Below, one piece after another: positions 55,593-64,000 of a stretch of 64,000 nt of DNA (the first letter of the stretch is position 1; every line of letters starts with the position of its first letter). Below the pieces are notes generated by a model. It saw only the letters and a list, made by a program, of their open reading frames with translations, did no database searches and was not told the DNA's origin. The position numbers and the translations under genes are program-made. This DNA comes from Jannaschia sp. W003 (lineage in GTDB: Bacteria; Pseudomonadota; Alphaproteobacteria; Rhodobacterales; Rhodobacteraceae). The stretch spans positions 1,737,501 through 1,801,500 of the forward strand of contig NZ_CP083539.1 of assembly GCF_025144335.1 (NCBI RefSeq), given 5' to 3'.

Positions 55593-56537
55593 TCAGGTAT
55601 CCTTTTTCAGGTCGAAGGGCGTCCACGTGTGTCCACCGTCCTGCGAGGCGCGAAGCCCGGCGGGTCCGGCCGTCAGCACGTGCTGCGGATCGGTGGGATC
55701 GACGGCGAGGGTGTCAGCAGGCTCGGGGCTCACGTGCTCCCAGTTCACTCCCGCATCCGCTGACCACCACAATCCGGATGGCAGCGCCGCGTAGAGGCGT
55801 CCGGGATCGTCGGGGGCGAGCGCGAGAATCCGCACGGGCTCACCTTCGGGAAGTGCGGCGGGCGGCGGCGGGGCATTTCCAGCGACGAGGGCGTCCATCG
55901 CATCGCCCGCCGCGACGTCCTGCCATCGGCAGAAGCAGTCGGGCACACGGGTCAGTCCGGCATCGGTTCCGGCGTAGAGCCAGATGCCTCCCATCCCGGT
56001 CTCGCTCGCAACGGAGACGAGGGAGAGCACGTCACGCTCCGCACCGTCGAGGTAGGGGCGGTCCATGACGAACGCCCAGGTCGCGCCTGCGTCTTCGCTG
56101 CGCCACACACCATCTCCGTCGAGTGCGGCATAGACGGTGTCCGGGGTCCTGGCGCCCACCGCGAGCGAGCGGATGGCCGCATGGGGCAAGCCCGCGCCGA
56201 CGCGTGTCCAACTCGAGCCTCCATCCAGACTTCGGTGTAACGTGCCGTCCTCGTGCCCGGCGAAGAGCGTGCCGGGCCGACCGGGATGCGCCGCGAGAGC
56301 AGAGGGCGGCTCGACACCCCCAAGGGTGATCCAGGCGGCGCCCTCCCGGCGAAGCAACCCGCGCGGGGACGCGGCCAGGGCGGAGGAGCCGTCGAAGGCG
56401 AGAGCGGTGACGGGATCGATCGTGTCTGCCGCGACCGGCCGGGCAAGGGTGGGGATGGCAAGCGTGGCGCCCAGTGCGGCCAAGCCGACGGACAGGACGC
56501 GGCGACGCGAAGGCGCGCGTGCCGGAAGAGTAGCCAT
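55593..56537 (-). CDS. Exported BNR-repeat beta-propeller protein
   Basis: A 314-aa protein with a Tat-like signal (SRRRVLSVGLAALGA) and repeated Asp-box motifs (LDGGSSW, EDAGATW, ADAGVNW, QDGGHTW). Members of this family occur upstream of DUF411 and cytochrome genes in copper clusters, but no reaction is known. A CFCRWQDV segment gives two cysteines in the middle. The ATG at 56537 follows AGGAATC; stop and the next ATG are adjacent. It is the first gene of the operon. Confidence 0.75.
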   Translation of the reverse strand: MATLPARAPSRRRVLSVGLAALGATLAIPTLARPVAADTIDPVTALAFDGSSALAASPRGLLRREGAAWITLGGVEPPSALAAHPGRPGTLFAGHEDGTLHRSLDGGSSWTRVGAGLPHAAIRSLAVGARTPDTVYAALDGDGVWRSEDAGATWAFVMDRPYLDGAERDVLSLVSVASETGMGGIWLYAGTDAGLTRVPDCFCRWQDVAAGDAMDALVAGNAPPPPAALPEGEPVRILALAPDDPGRLYAALPSGLWWSADAGVNWEHVSPEPADTLAVDPTDPQHVLTAGPAGLRASQDGGHTWTPFDLKKDT

Positions 56538-56634
56538 GAGGAGATTCCTGAGAGGAGAGGGTCCGTTCGACGCCGGCCCGTCGCGATGCGACGGACATGG
56601 CAGTGCCGGGCCGTCACCTACGCGGTGCGGCCGA

Positions 56635-56976
56635 TCAGCTCAGGAAGGTGGTTCGTGGGGGGGCAGGATCGAATCCCGGACGCCGTGCCTGGAAGGTGGC
56701 ATGGGCCGGTCGATCGATGAGGGTGGCAGCAAGCGACCGCGGAGAGGGCTCCGCGGAGCCAACTGCGATCAGCATGGGCGCTGTGCAATCGAATGTGCAC
56801 ACGACCTCTTCGGCCGCGCCTGCTTCGCACGCAGGGCACGGGGCGTCCGCCTGCAAGGCGACGGCGTCGGACGTCATCTCGATCGACATCCGGGCGCTCG
56901 CGGCATCATGCATCAAAACGCCGCCCAAAAGGACGAGCGAGAGACACAGAGAAGCGAGGCGGACCCAGAGGCGCAT
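56635..56976 (-). CDS. Small exported Cys-containing protein
   Basis: A 113-aa protein with signal peptide (WVRLASLCLSLVLLGGVLM, cleavage near ASA) and a mature segment with CPAC and CTFDC motifs, then a Pro/Arg-rich tail. The four cysteines could bind a metal or form disulfides. It lies just upstream of the BNR protein on the same strand, with about 100 bases between. I recognise no family. Confidence 0.6.
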   Translation of the reverse strand: MRLWVRLASLCLSLVLLGGVLMHDAASARMSIEMTSDAVALQADAPCPACEAGAAEEVVCTFDCTAPMLIAVGSAEPSPRSLAATLIDRPAHATFQARRPGFDPAPPRTTFLS

Positions 56977-57521
56977 GCGGACGATGTAGGAACGGCCTGG
57001 CCGCCTGTCCACCAGTCGAGCGGAAAATTGGATAAGCTTCCCGAGACCGCGCATCCGAACGGGTGCGATCTGGAAGCTGCGCCCGAACCGTCCATCACCC
57101 ATACTGGGACCAACCCATGCGCGGAGGGCAGTGCGCCGCGAAGCGCATGAATGACGGTTGGTGGCTGCCCCGGCATTCCTGGTGAGATGTGTCCGCCTTT
57201 GCCGCATCGGTAGCATAAGCGTGCGGCGGGCAACTCTTGGGCTTGGTGCATCATTCCTGACTTTCGCAACACTTCGCCCCGTGAGCGCGATCAGGGGCTT
57301 AGCTGTTGCATATGTCCGGTGCGGCGTGCCCGCGGCACAATACGTTGGTGAATGGCGCTCATACGACTCTGGTTATGAGCACGGTCAGTTAACAGCAAAG
57401 ATCCGCGAGACAGTCACTTTGGGGGCAAGCAGCGGGGCAGGACACCCTCGCGCTGATGCGCGAGGATGCCTGCCGCTATTCGAGGAACATTGTCTTACTC
57501 TGGCTGCGAGCGCCGGGCCGG
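56977..57521. other. No supported gene
   Basis: About 545 bases between the small exported protein and the cupin. GC is lower around 57300-57430. Open frames are short or lack a ribosome site. It probably contains the promoter of the copper-handling operon, but no confident -35/-10 or CueR-type dyad is visible. Confidence 0.4.
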
Positions 57522-58001
57522 TCAGGCTTCCGCCGGGGCCGGGATGCTCATGCCCCACTTCCTGGCGGTCTGCACCACGTGGGCGACATCCGGGGGCCCG
57601 TCCATGGGCGCGGGCTGGGTCCGGTCGTCATGGATGGGCTTGCCGAGCTCGGTGAAGAAGCCCTCGTGCATCTGCCCGGGGGCATTCACGATCATCACGC
57701 GTGCGGGGGCCGAGCCGGTCGCCGTGAAGGCGTGAACCGCACCGTCAGGGATCCGGACGCTGTCGCCGGCCGTGGCGTGGATGGTCTCACCCGCCACCAT
57801 GAACTCCACCTCGCCGTCGATGACGAAGAAGGTCTCGGTCTCGCCGGCATGGTGGTTGGGCGGTGCCCCCAGTCCCGGGGGCACGACACATTCGACCATG
57901 CAGTATTTGTCCGCAACTTCGCCCGGGAAGGCATGGAAGGTCATCAGGATGCCCAGCGTCTCATAGCGGCGGGGCCCCGCGGAGGTATCTTGTCCGGTCA
58001 C
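57522..58001 (-). CDS. Cupin-domain protein
   Basis: A 159-aa single-domain cupin. Motif 1 is PNHHAGETETFFVIDGEVEF, with histidines and glutamate for metal binding, and motif 2 is RIPDGAVHAFTATG. The GTG at 58001 is chosen because AAGGAGAGACCT precedes it; the ATG 12 codons upstream has no site. It is divergent from a TetR regulator, which probably controls it through GAGAC half-sites between the genes. The substrate is not known. Confidence 0.82.
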   Translation of the reverse strand: MTGQDTSAGPRRYETLGILMTFHAFPGEVADKYCMVECVVPPGLGAPPNHHAGETETFFVIDGEVEFMVAGETIHATAGDSVRIPDGAVHAFTATGSAPARVMIVNAPGQMHEGFFTELGKPIHDDRTQPAPMDGPPDVAHVVQTARKWGMSIPAPAEA

Positions 58002-58045
58002 AGGTCTCTCCTTGAACCAACGTGGAATGCAGCTCATGATACACA

Positions 58046-58070
58046 GGTCTCTTTATGAGACAATAGTCTC
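58046..58070. promoter_or_regulatory. GTCTC/GAGAC operator cluster between cupin and TetR genes
   Basis: GTCTC (58047-58051), GAGAC (58057-58061) and GTCTC (58066-58070) alternate at 9- to 10-base intervals, forming two overlapping palindromes. This sits between the divergent cupin and TetR starts, the usual location of a TetR-family operator. Confidence 0.55.
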
Positions 58071-58088
58071 CTGAATGGAGGGGCCCGC

Positions 58089-58673
58089 TTGTCCTTCGAA
58101 CGCCACGCGCAGAAGTCGCGCACCCGGAACGCTCTTCTGGCAGCCGCGCGACGGCTGCTCTCCGAGCAGGCTACGCTGACGATCCCGGCCGCCGCGGAGG
58201 CGGCGGGCATTTCGCGCGCGACCGCCTACCGGTATTTCTCCGACCCCTCGGTGCTGGCCGCGGAGGCCGGCCTCGATGTCAGCACGAAGCCCTACGAGGA
58301 GATCGTGCAGGGCTGCGCGGACGCCCGGGAGCGGGTCTTGGCGGTGGCCCTATTTTTCTTCGACCAGTCGATCGAGCATGAGGCCGAGTTTCGGGCGTTC
58401 CTCTCCCGGTGGCTCGATAGCTGGCGTGCGGACGGCTCTGGACCGACGCGCGGCGGGCGGCGCGTCGCGATGTTCCGCACGGCACTTGAGGACGAGCGGA
58501 CCAGGATCGGCGACGCGGCGCTCGAGCGGCTCGTTCACGAGTTGTCCGCGGCGACCGGGACCGAGGCGATGATCGCCCTGCTCGACGTCGCCGGCGCGGA
58601 TCGCGTGGCCGCTCGGGCTACGGTCGCACATATGGCCAGCGTGCTGGTCAGCAGCACGCTGCAGGAGCCGTAG
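58089..58673 (+). CDS. TetR-family transcriptional regulator
   Basis: A 194-aa regulator with an N-terminal helix-turn-helix (LTIPAAAEAAGISRATAYRYF) and an all-helical ligand domain. The TTG at 58089 follows GGAGGGG. It is divergent from the cupin gene, with a cluster of GAGAC half-sites between them, and probably represses the cupin gene and itself. The inducer is unknown. Confidence 0.85.
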   Translation: MSFERHAQKSRTRNALLAAARRLLSEQATLTIPAAAEAAGISRATAYRYFSDPSVLAAEAGLDVSTKPYEEIVQGCADARERVLAVALFFFDQSIEHEAEFRAFLSRWLDSWRADGSGPTRGGRRVAMFRTALEDERTRIGDAALERLVHELSAATGTEAMIALLDVAGADRVAARATVAHMASVLVSSTLQEP

Positions 58674-58913
58674 TGTGAGGGCTCGCATGATACACGATCC
58701 ACCCGGGCCGGCCTAAGGGCACATGATGGCAGGAAACCGAGGGCGGTGACGGGTCTGTCGAAGCCCGAGCTCGACGCCGTGCGCGGCGCGGTGGCTGTCG
58801 AGTTGCTGCCGGAGGCGCCCTCGTAGACGAGGTGGCCCCCAGCAGACGCTTCTACATCACCCGGTGGGGCACTGACCGTGCCGCACCGTGCGGCGCATGC
58901 ATCGACCGCCGCG

Positions 58914-59264
58914 TCAGTCCGCGGCCTCGACGATGGTGACCTCGGGCGGCGCGGCGACGCCGGCGTCGCCCATGGCGGCGCGCAGGGTCTCGGAGCCGAG
59001 GAAGGCATCGGCCGCGTCCACCGAGGCGAAGCGGTGCACCACCACCACGCGGTTCGGATCGGCGGGGTCGCGGAACACCTCGGCGCCGGTGACGCCGCCG
59101 GCGACCTGCTCGTCGCGGAAGTCGTCGTAGACGCCGCGCCAGCGGGCGTAGTCCTCGACTGGGTGGCTGATGATCGCGAGCACCGGGGCCGCGGCGTCGG
59201 CGGCGGCGAGGCCGGGCAGGGCGAGGGCGGTGCCGAGGGCGAGGGTGGGCAGGATGCGAGTCAT
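58914..59264 (-). CDS. Exported dimeric alpha/beta-barrel protein
   Basis: A 116-aa protein with a signal peptide (residues 1-22, cleavage near AAADA). The mature part resembles ABM-like alpha/beta-barrel proteins: AIISHPVEDYARWRGVYDDF, VFRDPADPNRVVVVHRF, VDAADAFLGSETLRAAM. Members are often called antibiotic biosynthesis monooxygenases or stress-responsive proteins, with little functional proof. It lies downstream of the LysR gene on the same strand. Confidence 0.65.
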   Translation of the reverse strand: MTRILPTLALGTALALPGLAAADAAAPVLAIISHPVEDYARWRGVYDDFRDEQVAGGVTGAEVFRDPADPNRVVVVHRFASVDAADAFLGSETLRAAMGDAGVAAPPEVTIVEAAD

Positions 59265-59386
59265 GGTCGTCTCCTTCGGGTCGTGGCGGGCCACGCTGGC
59301 CTGCCGGTGCCCCCAGCCTGCCGCGGGGCCGGCGCGTCCGGTATCGCGCGCGGCGCCGAGCGGTTCTGCGTCGCTGCACGACGCAG

Positions 59387-60280
59387 CTACAGAGGCTCCC
59401 AGAGGTCGCTGTGGGGGAAGTTGTCGCCCACGAAGCGCATGAAGGCCCGCACCCGCGCCTGCGCGTAGGCTTCGCGCGAGGCGACGATCCAAAGCGTGTG
59501 GACCAGCGCCTCGTGACGGAAGCATGGCACGAGGTCCGGATTGGTATCGCCCGACACGCACGGCAGCAGGCCGAGGTAGCTGCCCGAGCGCAGCGACCCG
59601 GCCATGCCTTCCACAGAGTTCACCCGGAACGCCACATCCTCCGCCGGAACCGTCTCGTCGAGCCAGCGCACGGCCGCGATCTTGTCGGTGAGGCCGCGGT
59701 CATAGAGGAGGAACGGATGGCCCGCCGCCTCCTCGATCGAGCGCGGCGCGCCCCGGGCGCGATGGTAGGCGCGGTTGCAGTAGACGCCCCAGGGAATGCG
59801 CGCGAGCTTGCGCGCCACCAGCGTGTCGCCCTCCACCGCGTCGGTGGCGCGGAAGGCCACGTCGGCCTCGCCCGCCTCCAGGTCCACGCGCCCCTTGCTC
59901 ACGTCCACCTCGAACTCCACGTCCGGAAACTTTTTGCGGAAGCGCGCGAGCACTGGAAAGCCCCACTGGTTCATGGCCTCGCCCGCCCCGGTGATGCGGA
60001 TCAAACCCGCCACGTCGCGCGCCAGCCGCTCGGCGCGCACGGCGAGGGTCTCGGCGGTGGCCTGCATCTGCCCGGCGAGGTCGAGCAGCGCGCTGCCCTG
60101 CGGGGTGAGCTGGTAGCCGCGGGTGTCGCGCTCGAAGAGGGTGAGCCTTAAGGCCTGCTCCAGCGCCTGCACCCGGCGACCCACGGTGGTCTGGTTGAGG
60201 CCGAGCTTGCGCGACGCGGCGAGAGTCGATCCCTCGGCAGCCACCGCCAGGAACAGGCGAATGTCATTCCAGTCGAACAC
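59387..60280 (-). CDS. LysR-family transcriptional regulator
   Basis: A 297-aa LysR regulator. The N-terminal winged helix has DIRLFLAVAAEGSTLAASRKLGLNQTTVGRRVQALEQAL-type residues (positions 6-44) and the TPQGSALL segment. The C-terminal part is a periplasmic-binding-like effector domain. The ATG at 60280 begins MFDWNDIRLF. It is divergent from the NTF2-like and sulfotransferase genes, which are its likely targets. Confidence 0.9.
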   Translation of the reverse strand: MFDWNDIRLFLAVAAEGSTLAASRKLGLNQTTVGRRVQALEQALRLTLFERDTRGYQLTPQGSALLDLAGQMQATAETLAVRAERLARDVAGLIRITGAGEAMNQWGFPVLARFRKKFPDVEFEVDVSKGRVDLEAGEADVAFRATDAVEGDTLVARKLARIPWGVYCNRAYHRARGAPRSIEEAAGHPFLLYDRGLTDKIAAVRWLDETVPAEDVAFRVNSVEGMAGSLRSGSYLGLLPCVSGDTNPDLVPCFRHEALVHTLWIVASREAYAQARVRAFMRFVGDNFPHSDLWEPL

Positions 60281-60417
60281 CTCGGCAGGTCCCCCCGACC
60301 CTTCTGCATTCCTGCATAACGGCTCGTCGCTGCGCTGGCTACGCCGGCGTGACGGGACGGGCGAGGCTGGAGGCAGGACCCGCGCGGTGCGGGCCGCCCG
60401 ACCCGAAAGGACCCGCC

Positions 60418-60870
60418 ATGACCCGCTTCGCCCTCGCCGCCGCCGCTGCCTTCATGCTGCTTCCGCCCGTCCCCGCCGCGGCTGACGCCCACGTCGACCC
60501 CGCCGTGCAGGCCGTGATCGACGCCTTCGACATCGCGATCCGGGGCGACGACACCGCTCTCGCCCCGGTCTTCGCCGAGGACGGCGTGATGATGCCCGCC
60601 TCGGGAGGCCGCTTCGAGGGGCATGCGGAGATCGCCGCTTGGCTGGCCGAGTTTCCGGACATGACCGCCTTCGACGTGGAGGTGGACGAGGTGATGACGC
60701 TCGGCGACGGCTTCGAGACCGTGATCGGCACCTACACCGTCACCTTGCCCGAGGAGATGGGCGGCGCCACGCTTCCCGGCGAATACGTCTCGATCGGCCG
60801 CCGCGAGGGCGACGCCATGCGCGTGGTCCGCCACGTCGCCTTCCCGCCGCGGATGACGATGGGTCAGTGA
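60418..60870 (+). CDS. Exported NTF2-like (SnoaL/SgcJ) protein
   Basis: A 150-aa protein with a signal peptide (residues 1-22) and an NTF2-like cone fold (VQAVIDAFDIAIRGDDTALAPVFAEDGVMMP, in part, then EMGGATLPGEYVSIGRR). Such proteins bind small molecules or act as cyclases or hydrolases; the role here is unknown. It diverges from the LysR gene and is followed by the sulfotransferase gene after 58 bases. Confidence 0.72.
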   Translation: MTRFALAAAAAFMLLPPVPAAADAHVDPAVQAVIDAFDIAIRGDDTALAPVFAEDGVMMPASGGRFEGHAEIAAWLAEFPDMTAFDVEVDEVMTLGDGFETVIGTYTVTLPEEMGGATLPGEYVSIGRREGDAMRVVRHVAFPPRMTMGQ

Positions 60871-60928
60871 GCCCGCCTGCCGCCCCGCCCGCGCGGCGGG
60901 GCGCCCGCCCCCTCCGAGGAGACCCGCC

Positions 60929-61858
60929 ATGAGCACCGAAACCGCCGAAGCCCACGCCGAGCCCGCATGGCCGCGCAAGACGCGCGAGATGCACAACCAC
61001 CACATGGACAGCACGATCTGGAACGACCTCGCGTTCCGCGAGGGCGACATCGTGATCGCCACCTACGCCAAGTCGGGCACGACCTGGATGCAGCAGATCG
61101 TCTCCCAGCTCCTGTTCGACGGCCCCGAGGACCTGCCGGTGGCCGAGATGTCGCCCTGGCTCGACCTGCGGGTGCCGCCCAAGGCGGTGAAGCTGCCGGA
61201 GGTCGAGGCCCAGACCCATCGCCGCTTCCTGAAGACCCACCTGCCGGTCGACGCGCTCGTGTTCTCACCCGAGGCCCGCTACGTCTACGTCGGCCGCGAC
61301 GGGCGCGACGTGATGTGGTCGATGCACAACCACCACCTTCACGCCAACGCCGCCTGGTATGACGCGCTCAACAACACGCCCGGCCGCGTCGGCCCGCCCA
61401 TCGGGCCGCCCCCCGAGGATCCGGTCGAATACTTCCGCCACTGGCTTGAGGCGAACGGCGATCCGCTCTGGCCGTTCTGGGAGAACGTGCGCTCCTGGTG
61501 GGCGATCCGCGCCCTGCCCAACGTGCGGTTGGTGCACTTCGCCGACCTCAAGCGCGACCTCGAGGGCGAGATGCGCGGCATCGCCGGCTTCCTCGGGATC
61601 GAGCCCGACCCGGCGGCTTGGCCGCGAATGCTCGAGCACTGCTCGTTCGAATGGATGAAGCGCAACGCCGCCGCCTCGGTGCCGCTCGGCGGCGCGTTCT
61701 GGGAAGGCGGTGCGCAGCGGTTCATCCACCGCGGCACCAACGGCCGCTGGCAAGGTGTGCTGCCCGACGAGCTATCCCAGGGCTACGAAGCGCGCGCCGT
61801 GGCGGAACTGGGCGCGGAGGCCGCCGACTGGCTGCGCGCGGGGCACGGGGCGCGGTGA
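60929..61858 (+). CDS. PAPS-dependent sulfotransferase
   Basis: A 309-aa cytosolic-type sulfotransferase. The 5'-phosphosulfate loop is YAKSGTTWMQQ (K48, T51-T52), and the 3'-phosphate site is VYVGRDGRDVMWS, with RGTNGRWQG near the C-terminus as in the RKGxxGDWK region. It transfers sulfate from PAPS to a hydroxyl or amine acceptor, which is not evident. GGAGG lies 8 bases before the ATG at 60929. Confidence 0.88.
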   Translation: MSTETAEAHAEPAWPRKTREMHNHHMDSTIWNDLAFREGDIVIATYAKSGTTWMQQIVSQLLFDGPEDLPVAEMSPWLDLRVPPKAVKLPEVEAQTHRRFLKTHLPVDALVFSPEARYVYVGRDGRDVMWSMHNHHLHANAAWYDALNNTPGRVGPPIGPPPEDPVEYFRHWLEANGDPLWPFWENVRSWWAIRALPNVRLVHFADLKRDLEGEMRGIAGFLGIEPDPAAWPRMLEHCSFEWMKRNAAASVPLGGAFWEGGAQRFIHRGTNGRWQGVLPDELSQGYEARAVAELGAEAADWLRAGHGAR

Positions 61859-61942
61859 CGGTCCCAGGGCGTCCTCCAGCATGGCGCCTGCCGGAAGCGT
61901 TCGCATCGTCCCATCGGGGAGCAAGGATCGACCGACCGTTCG

Positions 61943-62581
61943 TCATGCACCATCATGCGTCGGCAAGGCACGATCGTCGCCCAGCAGTCCCCGCCCCGGC
62001 TTCTTCAGCGTGCCGTCCGCACCGAGGTAGTGGTAGAGCGTGGAGGGGCGCATGCCGCCCAGCTCCTCGCAGATCGAGGGGATCGAGCGCTCGCGGTCGG
62101 CCATGAGGTGCATCGCGTAGCGCAGCTTGTCGGGCGTCATCACCCGCGGGCGCCCGCCCTTGCGTCCCCGCGCTCGGGCGGCGGCCAGCCCCTCGCGCAC
62201 GCGCTGGCGGATCACGTTGCGCTCCATCTCCGAGATGGCGGCGGTGATCTGCAGGAACGCCCGCCCTGCCGGCGTGGTGGTGTCCACGGGGGAGTTGAGG
62301 GCGCGGAACCCGATCCCCCGCGCCGCCAGCCCGTCGATCAGCCGGACCAGCTCGACGGCGAGGCGGCCCAGGCGGTCGAGGTCGAGCACGATCAGCGTGT
62401 CGCCCTCGCGCAGGTAGTCGAGGCAGGCCGTCAGTCCCGGACGGTCAGCGGCGTCCTTCGCGCCCGACATGCGATCCTCGAAGACGCGCTCGCACCCGGC
62501 GCCATCCAAGGCGTCGGTCTGCCGGTCCATGACCTGTCGTCCTTAGGCGGTCGAGATCCGCGCGTAGCCGATGAGGGCCAT
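61943..62581 (-). pseudogene. Serine recombinase (resolvase/invertase) with in-frame stop
   Basis: The frame begins with a strong site (GGGAGG) at ATG 62581 and reads MALIGYARISTA, the resolvase N-terminus with its catalytic serine at residue 10. An in-frame TAA follows at 62543-62545. The frame then reopens with DRQTDALDGAGCERVFED and continues through LDRLGRLAVELVRLIDGL and the C-terminal HTH, ending at 61943. Translation from the next ATG (62530) gives 195 aa without the catalytic serine. It is probably inactive unless the stop is read through. Confidence 0.88.
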
Positions 62582-62895
62582 GTCCTCGTCCCTCCCATTG
62601 TCACGACAAACCGTTCCAACGAACATGTTCGTGGACATAGATATTTACGGCTTTGTCGTAAACAGATCGATCGGGAAGGGCGGTCGGTCCGACGTCCTGC
62701 GTCTGCACTGCGATAAACACATGATTTTCGGGGCGGGCACCGAACAAGGAGCCCGAAGCGATAGCCTACGTCTCGCTCGTCGAAGTCAGACGTGCGGACA
62801 GCTACCGGTGATCCACGAGGTAACATCAGAACTGATCATGCCTGGTGATCGAATGCGCAGCCGCGAGGTTGGGCTTGGCCATAGCGCGATCCGCG
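62582..62895. other. AT-richer intergenic region
   Basis: About 310 bases between the resolvase and the TPR protein. The part at 62610-62660 is AT-rich, with TTTACGGC and TTGTCGTAAAC, which may be a promoter or a resolvase recombination site. I see no complete inverted-repeat set. Confidence 0.4.
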
Positions 62896-64000
62896 TCACC
62901 CGTCGGGGATCAGCTCGTCGAACCGCGTGAGAAGATCGAGGTATTCTGGGTCGTGGTCCCACGATGGCAGGCCTTCGAGCAGCGTCTCGCGAGAGAGCCA
63001 AGGATGTGCCGCCCGCCACTTCCGTCCGGCCGCAATCGCGCCTTCCCGGTCGCCCTGCAGCCAGAGTGTTCCGAACAGCATGCGGTAGGCCCACACGGCC
63101 TTCGGCGCCATGCGCATCCCCTTGTGGATCTGGGCGACCGCACCGTCGTAATCCTTCATCGAGCGTAGGCAGGCCGAACGCCCAAAGGCTATGTTGAAGA
63201 GGAACGGATCGAGCGGGCTGAGCATCTCCGCGCGGTCGAAACATGCCAGCGCCTCGTCGTTCCGGCCGAGGTAGCAGAGGACCCAGCCAAGCCGAAGCCA
63301 GCCCCATGCGTTGTTCGGATCGATGTCGAGCGCCCGCCGGGCAAGGTCCTCCGACGAGGCAAAGTCGCGAAGCGCGAGCGCTGCCGTGGCACTCAGCGCC
63401 GTCAGGGCAGGCGCGTGGTCGTCGACCAGGGGCAGGGCCTCGTCGAAGTCCCGCCGAGCTGCCGCTCGCGCCGATGCGGCGTCGCGCATCCAGAGATAGC
63501 AGCAGCGATGCGCAAAGCACCACGCGCGCTGTGCTCGCGCCGGCCCAAAGCTCGGCGCTTTCGACAGTGCGGCATCGAGCAGCGCGATGGCTCGGTCGTT
63601 CTCGTCGCTGTCATGCACCCAGAAGTGCGGGAGGGCGATGAGGGTCAGCTCGTAGGCCGAACGCTCCCCCGGCGCGTGCCGCCGAGCCCTCGCGATCTCG
63701 GCGGTTCGGAGATTAGGTGCCAACCGCCCCGCGACCTGGACCGAGATGCGGTCCTGCAGATCGAAGAGATCGTCGAGCTCGTCATCGAACCGCTCGGACC
63801 ACAGCGTGTGGCCGTCGGCGGCTCGCACGAGTTGCACCGCGATGCGGACGCGGCGGCCGGCGCGCCGAACGCTGCCCTCGATCAAGTAGTCGACGCCAAG
63901 AAGCTGAGCGAGCTCGGGCGCGGAACGCTCGCGCCATGGCGTCGCCCAAGCGGACTGACGCGCCACGACGTGGAAGGTCCGGATGCGGCTGAGTGCGCCG
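62896..64000 (-). CDS. TPR-repeat protein, C-terminal part (5' end beyond window)
   Basis: The frame is open to the window edge and continues upstream. The visible 368 residues start in a domain with GVDYLIEGSVRRAGRRVRIAVQLV and LWSERFDDELDDLFDLQDRI, found in CadC-like and adenylate-cyclase-linked regulators, and continue with TPR repeats (ARRALDIDPNNAWGWLRLGWVL, EALACFDRAEMLSPLDPF). The missing N-terminus probably holds a winged helix or cyclase domain. No function is assigned beyond signalling. Confidence 0.85.
   Translation of the reverse strand, partial: GALSRIRTFHVVARQSAWATPWRERSAPELAQLLGVDYLIEGSVRRAGRRVRIAVQLVRAADGHTLWSERFDDELDDLFDLQDRISVQVAGRLAPNLRTAEIARARRHAPGERSAYELTLIALPHFWVHDSDENDRAIALLDAALSKAPSFGPARAQRAWCFAHRCCYLWMRDAASARAAARRDFDEALPLVDDHAPALTALSATAALALRDFASSEDLARRALDIDPNNAWGWLRLGWVLCYLGRNDEALACFDRAEMLSPLDPFLFNIAFGRSACLRSMKDYDGAVAQIHKGMRMAPKAVWAYRMLFGTLWLQGDREGAIAAGRKWRAAHPWLSRETLLEGLPSWDHDPEYLDLLTRFDELIPDG

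Noticed and set aside
58731..58836. Short plus frame reading VTGLSKPELDAVRGAV
   Set aside because: Only 26 codons, no ribosome site; could be a relic but there is no family to support it.

Overview
The window looks like a chromosome segment of a high-GC alphaproteobacterium, most likely Rhodobacterales (Rhodobacteraceae). The evidence is the very GC-rich third codon positions, the frequent GTG and TTG starts, a ribE-x-x-ribBA-ribH-nusB-trmB run, and a GGGGCTCTGCCCC repeat of the kind common between genes in that group. No taxonomic marker gene such as 16S rRNA is present, so this is inference from style and gene order.

Positions 1-22,000 are mostly core genome. They hold a DsbD-like thiol reductase (cut by the window start), a ParA-type ATPase, a BNR-repeat protein, tRNA-Ala(CGC), and the glycine cleavage genes gcvT-gcvH-gcvP behind a tandem glycine riboswitch. 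Next come three capsule genes (kpsC, a Wza/KpsD-like exporter, kpsS), the riboflavin genes ribE, ribBA and ribH followed by nusB and trmB, then an IscA/ErpA protein, dGTPase, a SpoIIAA-like protein, a FAD oxidoreductase and tRNA-Gln(TTG).

From tRNA-Gln onward the window is accessory DNA. A large tyrosine integrase begins just inside the tRNA 3' end. Facing it on the minus strand is a run made of a helix-turn-helix protein, two overlapping and unusual tyrosine recombinases, a 136-aa unknown protein and an HNH nuclease. A perfect 27-bp inverted repeat separates this run from a divergent RepA-like AAA ATPase. I could not find a second copy of the tRNA end, so the right boundary is open. From 31.6 to 40.3 kb there is lower-GC DNA and wreckage: an SDR tail, a broken copper ATPase, a truncated unknown gene, an ATPase-like fragment and a degenerate IS3-family element. 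Mixed in are intact cargo genes: AraC/NmrA/DUF1772, an AbrB-Doc toxin-antitoxin pair and an orphan MbcA/ParS-like antitoxin.

From 40.3 to 57 kb lies a metal and stress island. It carries a hydrolase-LuxR fusion, a methyltransferase-MFS pair, an Old Yellow Enzyme whose start codon is missing, and a mercury operon (merR, then merTPFA from a 19-bp-spacer promoter). Then come a YnfA-like protein, a flavoprotein lacking its C-terminus, a CcdA-like protein, a copper-type P1B ATPase, and a tightly overlapping minus-strand operon of periplasmic and membrane proteins (BNR protein, DUF411, a 50-aa membrane protein, cytochrome c, a Cys-rich membrane protein and a Met-rich protein) that looks built for copper handling.

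The end (57-64 kb) has a cupin/TetR divergent pair with clustered GAGAC half-sites, a LysR regulator, an NTF2-like protein, a sulfotransferase, a serine resolvase broken by a stop codon just after its catalytic serine, and a TPR protein cut by the window end.
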